The notes below the pieces were generated by a model. That model made no database searches, was not told where the DNA came from, and saw only the letters and a list, made by a program, of their open reading frames with translations. Position numbers and translations under genes: made by a program. From contig NC_070603.1 of assembly GCF_027172205.1 (NCBI RefSeq), positions 5,196,501 through 5,260,500 on the forward strand: DNA of 64,000 nucleotides. Direction: 5' to 3'. This stretch comes from Podarcis raffonei. Lineage: Eukaryota > Chordata > Lepidosauria > Squamata > Lacertidae. This document shows, piece after piece, positions 50,560 through 64,000 of this stretch (position 1 is its first letter; every line of letters starts with the position of its first letter).

Positions 50560-50955
50560 TAGCTTATGCATTAGGGACGCGGGTGGCGCTGTGGGTAACA
50601 CCTCAGTGCCTAGGACTTGCTGATCGCAAGGTCGGCGGTTCGAATCCCCGCAGCGGGGTGAGCTCCCGTCATTCGGTCCCAGCTCCTGCCCACCTAGCAG
50701 TTCGAAAGCACCCCTAAGTGCAAGTAGATAAATAGGTACCGCTTTATAACGGGCAGGTAAATGGCGTTTCCGTGTGCTGTGCTGGTGCTGGCTCGCCAGA
50801 TGCCACTTAGTCACGCTGGCCACGTGACCCGGAAGTGTCTCCGGACAGCGCTGACTCCTGGCCTCTTAAGTGAGATGAGCGCGCAACCCTAGAGTCGGAC
50901 ACGACTGGCCCGTACGGGCAGGGGTACCTTTACCTTTACCTTAGCTTATGCATTA
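50560..50955 (+). mobile_element. tRNA-derived squamate SINE with 14-bp target-site duplication
   Basis: The body is 50574-50941: GGGACGCGGGTGGCGCTGTG, box B GGTTCGAATCC, ending CCTTTACCTTTACC. The flanks TAGCTTATGCATTA (50560-50573, 50942-50955) are perfect duplicates. It lies just beyond the SMARCC2 3' end. Confidence 0.93.
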
Positions 50956-52770
50956 AAGAGAGAGTAGTTTTCAGCAGTTTGGTCAGTACTATTTGGTGTC
51001 AGAAACATAAAGGAGAGAATGTTATCTGGAGTCTTTTTTACATAAAAAGCTGAATAATAATTTGTTGAGATAGCTTAGATTGAATTACAACTAAAACAAA
51101 GGAGGTCCCCAAATATATTTTTAAAATACCCAGTCAACATCAGGGAACCAAAAAACAATGAAATGGTTTTGAAGACAACTTAAGGTGAGCAGTTTTTAAA
51201 AGTTAAACAAGCTGCCACCCATGAGAAACTATTTGTTCCAATGAAGCAACATAATTTGAGGTGTGTGAAGAAATTGTTACTCCACGGCTGCAGCTTACAA
51301 TTGCTTATGTTCGTTTTACATGTAGTCTTGTTAAGCTATAAATTACTTCCATGCCATTTCCATTGTTCGGGGGATTCCGGTGATACTTTTCTTTCATTAC
51401 CCCACAAAATAGGGCTGCCTCTCACAAAAATAACAGCGATGCCTTGTCCTTCAGGAGTGTGATGTTTCTCTTTCCATCACATGGATTTCTTGCACAGGAA
51501 GGGAAGGAGTAAGAGTGGCATTTGTACAGTTGCTCAAGGCAAAAAAATAATAATTGTGTAGCGTTGAAATTCTTTTAAGGCCCCTTTGCTCCAAAGTGGG
51601 CTCCTCACGCTACAAGGAGTAAACCACTTGTATGGCTATGACAAGTAGCCCACTCCAGGATAAACTTCATCTGCTGTGTGCGCATTGTTAAGTCCACCGT
51701 TCCTTTCTGTACCTTTACTGCTTTATGCAGCTCCTTTGTGCAACTTCAGAGGAGCATTTAATGTTTCCACTTTTGTTGTGCTGCCCTGTATTCTGTGCTT
51801 GAAACCCCCCAGCCATACCCTGCAGCTTTTTGAAGCACAGAAACCCAGCCTTACTTTGTTTAACCTTATGAGTTTAAAAACAAATCCTTTGTCAAAGGGG
51901 GGAATGTGCAACATGTTAATTTTACTCCAGGTAGGAGTAGGACAGGTATATGTAGGCCGTTTTCCCCTTCACATCCTATGCACAGTTCTATTTCCAGGGA
52001 TTGTTGCAAGGAACCTGTCTTTAAAAAAAAACCTACTGGACCTCAGTTTGGCCTTACTGCTTGCCTTCTAGATGAGACGTTTCCCCATTTAATGGATTAC
52101 ATTCATGTAACAGGCCTGACTGGTGCCCTACAGCTGCATACCATGAAAAAGCCACTCTTTTCAGGGTTGTCTCTGCCATTACTGTATATTATCAGAGCTC
52201 TCATTGTGGTCACTAGGCAGTGGCATCTGCTCTCCTTCCCTCGCCACAGGCTTCAAAACCTCCCTCTCTTCAAATCCTGCTGTGGTGCACATGCCTTGCC
52301 CAGTTGCCTTTATTTGGTGCTGCTCCAGGCACCTTTCCATATTAGGCTGCTTGCAAAAGTAGGGAATGTGCCCTTCTGTTCAAAGCAGTCACATTTTGAC
52401 AGCTAGGATTAATTGAGGAAAGGGCCATTAACAATGGCTCAGGTTTTGGTTTTTCAAATTCCTGCCATTTTAAAATAGTAGTAATAATGGAGAACGACAG
52501 TAGCACTGTTTCCAAGAATGGTGAAGGAGGGCAGGCTAGGGAGACTATTCTTTGAGAGGGCAAAGCCCCCTAATGAGATATGTTCTAGGGGAATCAAAGC
52601 TGTACTCCATGAATTACTGGGTTTTACTGAACAGCAGCAAGATGTTGCAAGAAGAAACAAACACATGCTATGACTGCTTTCACAGAACATGTAACAGCAA
52701 CCCAACTTTACTCTGCCGTGTTCATTAATTTCAAAGGGTCTACTCTGAGTACAACTTCATTGGATGCCAC
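50956..52770. other. Convergent intergenic region between SMARCC2 and MYL6, nothing recognised
   Basis: No gene is supported. Only short open frames without context. Confidence 0.5.
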
Positions 52771-52779
52771 TCAGTCTTC

Positions 52780-52915
52780 TAGATTTATTACATTTACATC
52801 CCACCTTTCCTTTAAGGTGACATTGTTTTCTCCCCATTTTCTCCACACAACTGTAAGGAAGGTGAGGCCAAGTGTCAGGATTTGAACCCTGGTCTCTCAG
52901 GATTTAGTCCATCAA
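52780..52915 (-). mobile_element. MIR/CORE-like SINE fragment, reverse
   Basis: CATCCCACCTTTCCTTTAAG, AGGATTTGAACCCTGGTCTC: same family as 11755-11990. Confidence 0.55.
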
Positions 52916-53120
52916 ATAGAGCTATAGCTAAAACTTAGTTCTGTGCTACTAACAGCATTTTTCTGTACTGTTCCTGCCAACACAATTCAAACTGGCTCAG
53001 ATGAGTATAGGTACCAGAATCACAAGAAAAACCCTGTTTGAAGAACTCTGAACTCCAGCAGCTACCTTGGTTTTCAAGAAGTAACACGGCACAGTGTTCG
53101 TAAGACATTTTTGGGAACAG

Positions 53121-53126
53121 TTTATT
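53121..53126 (-). terminator. MYL6: MYL6 poly(A) signal
   Basis: TTTATT on the plus strand (AATAAA on the minus strand), about 260 bases beyond the MYL6 stop at 53387-53389. Confidence 0.75.
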
Positions 53127-53386
53127 AAAGCAACCAAGAGGAAATAAGCTGAACACTTCTGGAAATAAAGTGATGCAAGACAAGCCAGCAGTTTGCTTCC
53201 CTGCCCTTCAGGAACACCCCCTTCAGACAAATGATGTTTTCTTCCTTTCCTTAGCCCTCACCTCAAGGACTAAACCAAGAGGCTGGAGAAAGAGGGAACC
53301 AAAAGTAGTTTCAGACACAGATAAAAAGGCACAAACATTTTAAGGATAAACTGGAAGAGGTTCTCGGGAGGAGCTAGAGGTGATCT

Positions 53387-61011
<7,625 letters not shown>

Positions 61012-62004
61012 TCACAGAAGGTGAAGAGGTAAGACGCAAAACAATTGTGGGGAGGGAGTGGACAAGCCACCAAACCACATATTACTTTCACATCCTCCAC
61101 CCCCCCCCCCAGCATAAAACTCAAAACAAACCTTAAGATGTGTATTTCCTGAAGCAGAGGCCGTATCTTGTGTCTCCTTTTTTTAAAGACAGCCTACTTG
61201 CACCCACACAATTCACCCACATATTTTCAGGCTACAATAAGTTGCCCCTTCCCTAGGCATGAATGCCACCGGACACAGCGGGACTCTCCCCTGCCTGCCT
61301 GCCTGCCTCCTCCAGCTGGGAGCGGGGGCCACGGCACACGCGCCAAACGTCACTCCCCCTCAGGATGACACCCGGGGCGGCCCACACACCCCTTCCTACA
61401 CCACTGCTTCCAGGAGCCTAGAATTCAACCTTCCTATTAACCAGGCAGCTAGATAATCTTCCATTTAAGGCACAGCCGGTTTCGTCACCAAGCAGGATCT
61501 AGTTTCTTCAGGCACAAAGAAACTGGAGCCTTAAAAAGTAACAAGATCTGTATAGAAAGACGAGGACAGACAAGAATGATCAGAGAATGTGGCTATATAC
61601 CCCAGAAAGACAGACAGATAGATGGATGGATATTTGAAGGGGGGGAATGTCTTGGCAGCAACAAGGGGTGCAACTGCCTGGCAGAACAATCTCTCCTCTT
61701 CTTTCTCCACACGCTATTCTGAGGGTCCCGTCCCCCCAAGTCACCCTGGATGTCACCAATGCAATGGCCAGGAAGGTTAACAGCACTCAACCATTAATTT
61801 GTTTGTATTCCTATTTCATTACATTTGTGCCCATTAGCAGCTTCTGTTATCAAGATCTCATACAGAATATTAATAATTCCATGTGCAGAGGTGAAGAAAG
61901 CTGGGTAAGTTTAAGAACATTTCTGGAGCTGTATGAAGTCTACTTGCCATATGGACAGCTTATGAGCCACCTGAATGATTTTTCACTTTTAAGCTGAGGG
62001 GATG

Positions 62005-62280
62005 ACATGGGAGGGAGAATGCAATACACATGCATCTAATAAACTGGAGGTGTCAAGGACTGGTTTCATGACCTTTCAGCACTCAGCTATGGCCTCTCCT
62101 AATTGTGGAATGCTTTTTCAAAAGCTGCAAGCTTACACCTACCTTGAAATAATTCCAAATTAGACTACTGCAGTGTTACAACATGAGGCAGTCCTTGAAG
62201 ACTACAGAAACTACAACAGGTGCAAAAATGCAGCCACCAGAATGCAAACAAACCACCAAAACTATTTGACTCATATTACA
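62005..62280 (+). mobile_element. LINE fragment, diverged
   Basis: AGACTACTGCAGTGTTACAA and GTGCAAAAATGCAGCCACCA belong to the RT 3'-flank of the CR1/L2-like family. Parallels 63765-63990. Confidence 0.6.
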
Positions 62281-62679
62281 CCAATCTCCACTGACTTGTT
62301 GGTTCAGACTGCAGACCACCATATAGCTACTGCTGCTGCTGCTTCTCTCAGGCCAGCTCAGCTCTCCAGAGTGGGGCAGGAGTTAATTCTGGGTCCACTG
62401 CCAATTGTGGGCGGGCAACCACTCTCCCCAAACACTTGAGCACCTCACTGCACCCTGTTCCCCCAGAGCATATCTTGAGGCCGACAGAGGGTGCACCCCA
62501 TCTCTGGCAGAGTGCCTTTTACCACAGAACTAAGAGCACTTTGCTCCTAGGGAAGGGAGAAGCAGCAACAAAAGGATCCAGAGGCAGCTACAGCTTCTGG
62601 AATTCAGATAGGGGGGCTTGCTTATGTGAGTTCCCACAAGACCCCTAACAGCAGAGGATTTTAATGTCCATACTTAATA

Positions 62680-62926
62680 CAGCCATACCTCGGGTTACAG
62701 ACGCTTCGCGTTGCTTGATTTCAGGTTGCACACTGCACCAAACCCAGAAGTACTGGAACGGGTTACTTCCAGGTTTCGGCGCTTGTGCACAGGCGCTAAA
62801 TCGCGCTTTGCGCATGTGCAGAAGCGCCGAATCACAACCCGCACATGCGCAGATGCAGGTTGCGAATGCTGCGGGTTGCGAATGTGCTTCCCGCACGGAT
62901 CACATTCGCAACCCAAGCGTCCACTG
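62680..62926. mobile_element. Tigger-like MITE, MYL6 intron 2
   Basis: TA-flanked 247-bp copy. CAGCCATACCTCGGGTTACA ... AACCCAAGCGTCCACTG, with GGTTACTTCCAGGTTTCGGC and TTTGCGCATGTGCAGAAGCG inside. Confidence 0.87.
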
Positions 62927-63764
62927 TATATAGTTGTATGCAAGGGTACACCAGTGGGGCTTAAGTGGTAGCAAATCAGGGGGTGGGGAGGAGACAAGAG
63001 TCACTCAGGATCAGCTATTAAGATTTTCGCATACTGCAGTGCCTTTTCTGCCCTTCCCAGATTGAAGACCTGTTTTAGAGAGATTATCCCCATCCGCTTC
63101 CAATCATGCTTTTGCCCAGCCACAAATTCCAAAGCAGCTAATTGCTCTGGACGTTCAGCTGAAGATGCTTGCGTGTTTATTACCTCAAAGCCTCCCACCC
63201 AGCAGGAAGCGCCAGGGTCACCCCCGCCTTTGGAAGGCTGGCAAAGGACTCAGCTGGGGCCGCGCCCAGGACAACTGTGGCAGTGCCACCTAGGCAAGCA
63301 GCAGGATCTCATTTGAACCAGACAAGGATTAGCAAAGGGGAAGTGTGTGACCCAGAGAGAACCACAAGCCTTGTCCTGCTGGGCAGAAGGGACCAGAAAG
63401 GATAATCCCGGCCCAGAAGAAGGGGGTGGGGAACGCTGCAGCAGCTCAGGGATGGAGCATCAGCTTCTGCCTACAGAAAGTCCCTGGCATCTCCCTGTTC
63501 CCTTCCCGAATCCCTGTAGAGTCATTGCCAGTCAGTGTGGGCAATCCTGAGCTAGAAAGACCAACATTCTCACCCAGCGTAAGGCAGCTTCCTATATCCC
63601 CAGAGTTTCCTCTATCACTCCCTTTTCTGGAGCCATTTAATGACTGTTCACTTTTAAACCAGGAGGAAAGGGCACAAATGACGTTCTTTGTGGGGGTGAC
63701 ATTTTATGCTCCCCCACCCTCCTTTTTTCTAATATGTGCAGAGATGGTGTGAAGAGAGATACAC

Positions 63765-63990
63765 ATGCATTAACTGGAGATGTTGAGGATTGATCTTAGG
63801 GCCTTTTACGTGCAAACACTGAGCTACAGCCTCTCTCAATTCCGGGACACTTTTTCCAAAGCTGCAAGATTACACATGTCCAGATGAGACTCCTGCAACC
63901 TGTAGCACATAAGGCTGCCCTTGAAGACTGTACAGAAACTGCACTAAGTGCAAAATACAGCAGCCAGAATGCAAACAAGCCTTCAGTCAC
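63765..63990 (+). mobile_element. LINE fragment, diverged
   Basis: GGCTGCCCTTGAAGACTGTA and TACAGCAGCCAGAATGCAAA match the fragment at 62005-62280 at roughly 70%. Confidence 0.6.
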
Positions 63991-64000
63991 TAGAGCATGA

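Overview
The window is a piece of a squamate reptile (lizard) nuclear genome. The evidence is intron-rich vertebrate genes, CR1 and L2-like LINE tails, BovB LINE ends, tRNA-derived squamate SINEs with clean target-site duplications, many Tigger-like MITEs, and a Ty1/copia LTR element, which is a rare class in vertebrates. The SINE type suggests a lacertid-like lizard, but I cannot fix the species.

Layout. Positions 1-17,000 are repeat-rich. They hold one candidate gene that I do not recognise (about 2,450-6,230): two exons, a signal peptide, many basic cleavage-type sites, and its own promoter-like and poly(A) signals. The same stretch holds LINE, SINE and MITE copies, and a very young copia-type LTR element (12,842-16,363) that landed inside a Tigger-like MITE. 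At 16,800-17,700 lies a GC-rich island with a tRNA-Ser(CGA) gene on the minus strand. From 20,326 to 49,991 the plus strand carries the whole coding region of SMARCC2 (BAF170, a core subunit of SWI/SNF chromatin remodelers). I resolved it into 29 coding exons whose phases all join, giving 1,219 residues with a 31-residue cassette exon and 1,188 without it. MYL6 (myosin essential light chain 6) lies on the minus strand from about 53,105 to beyond 61,001. Exons 3-5 and two alternative 3' ends are visible; its first exons are outside the window.

SMARCC2 and MYL6 are tail to tail with about 2.7 kb between their poly(A) signals. From memory, human 12q13 has the same arrangement, including a tRNA-Ser(CGA) gene just upstream of SMARCC2, so the block looks conserved across amniotes. 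The gene-free DNA is mostly fossil repeats. I see no prokaryotic-style systems, CRISPR arrays or operons. The points most worth a second look are the unidentified secreted-protein gene with its duplicated exon, an in-frame 162-bp alternative extension of SMARCC2 exon 22, a 101-bp repeat pair flanking exon 28, and a palindrome-rich 744-bp MITE in intron 15.
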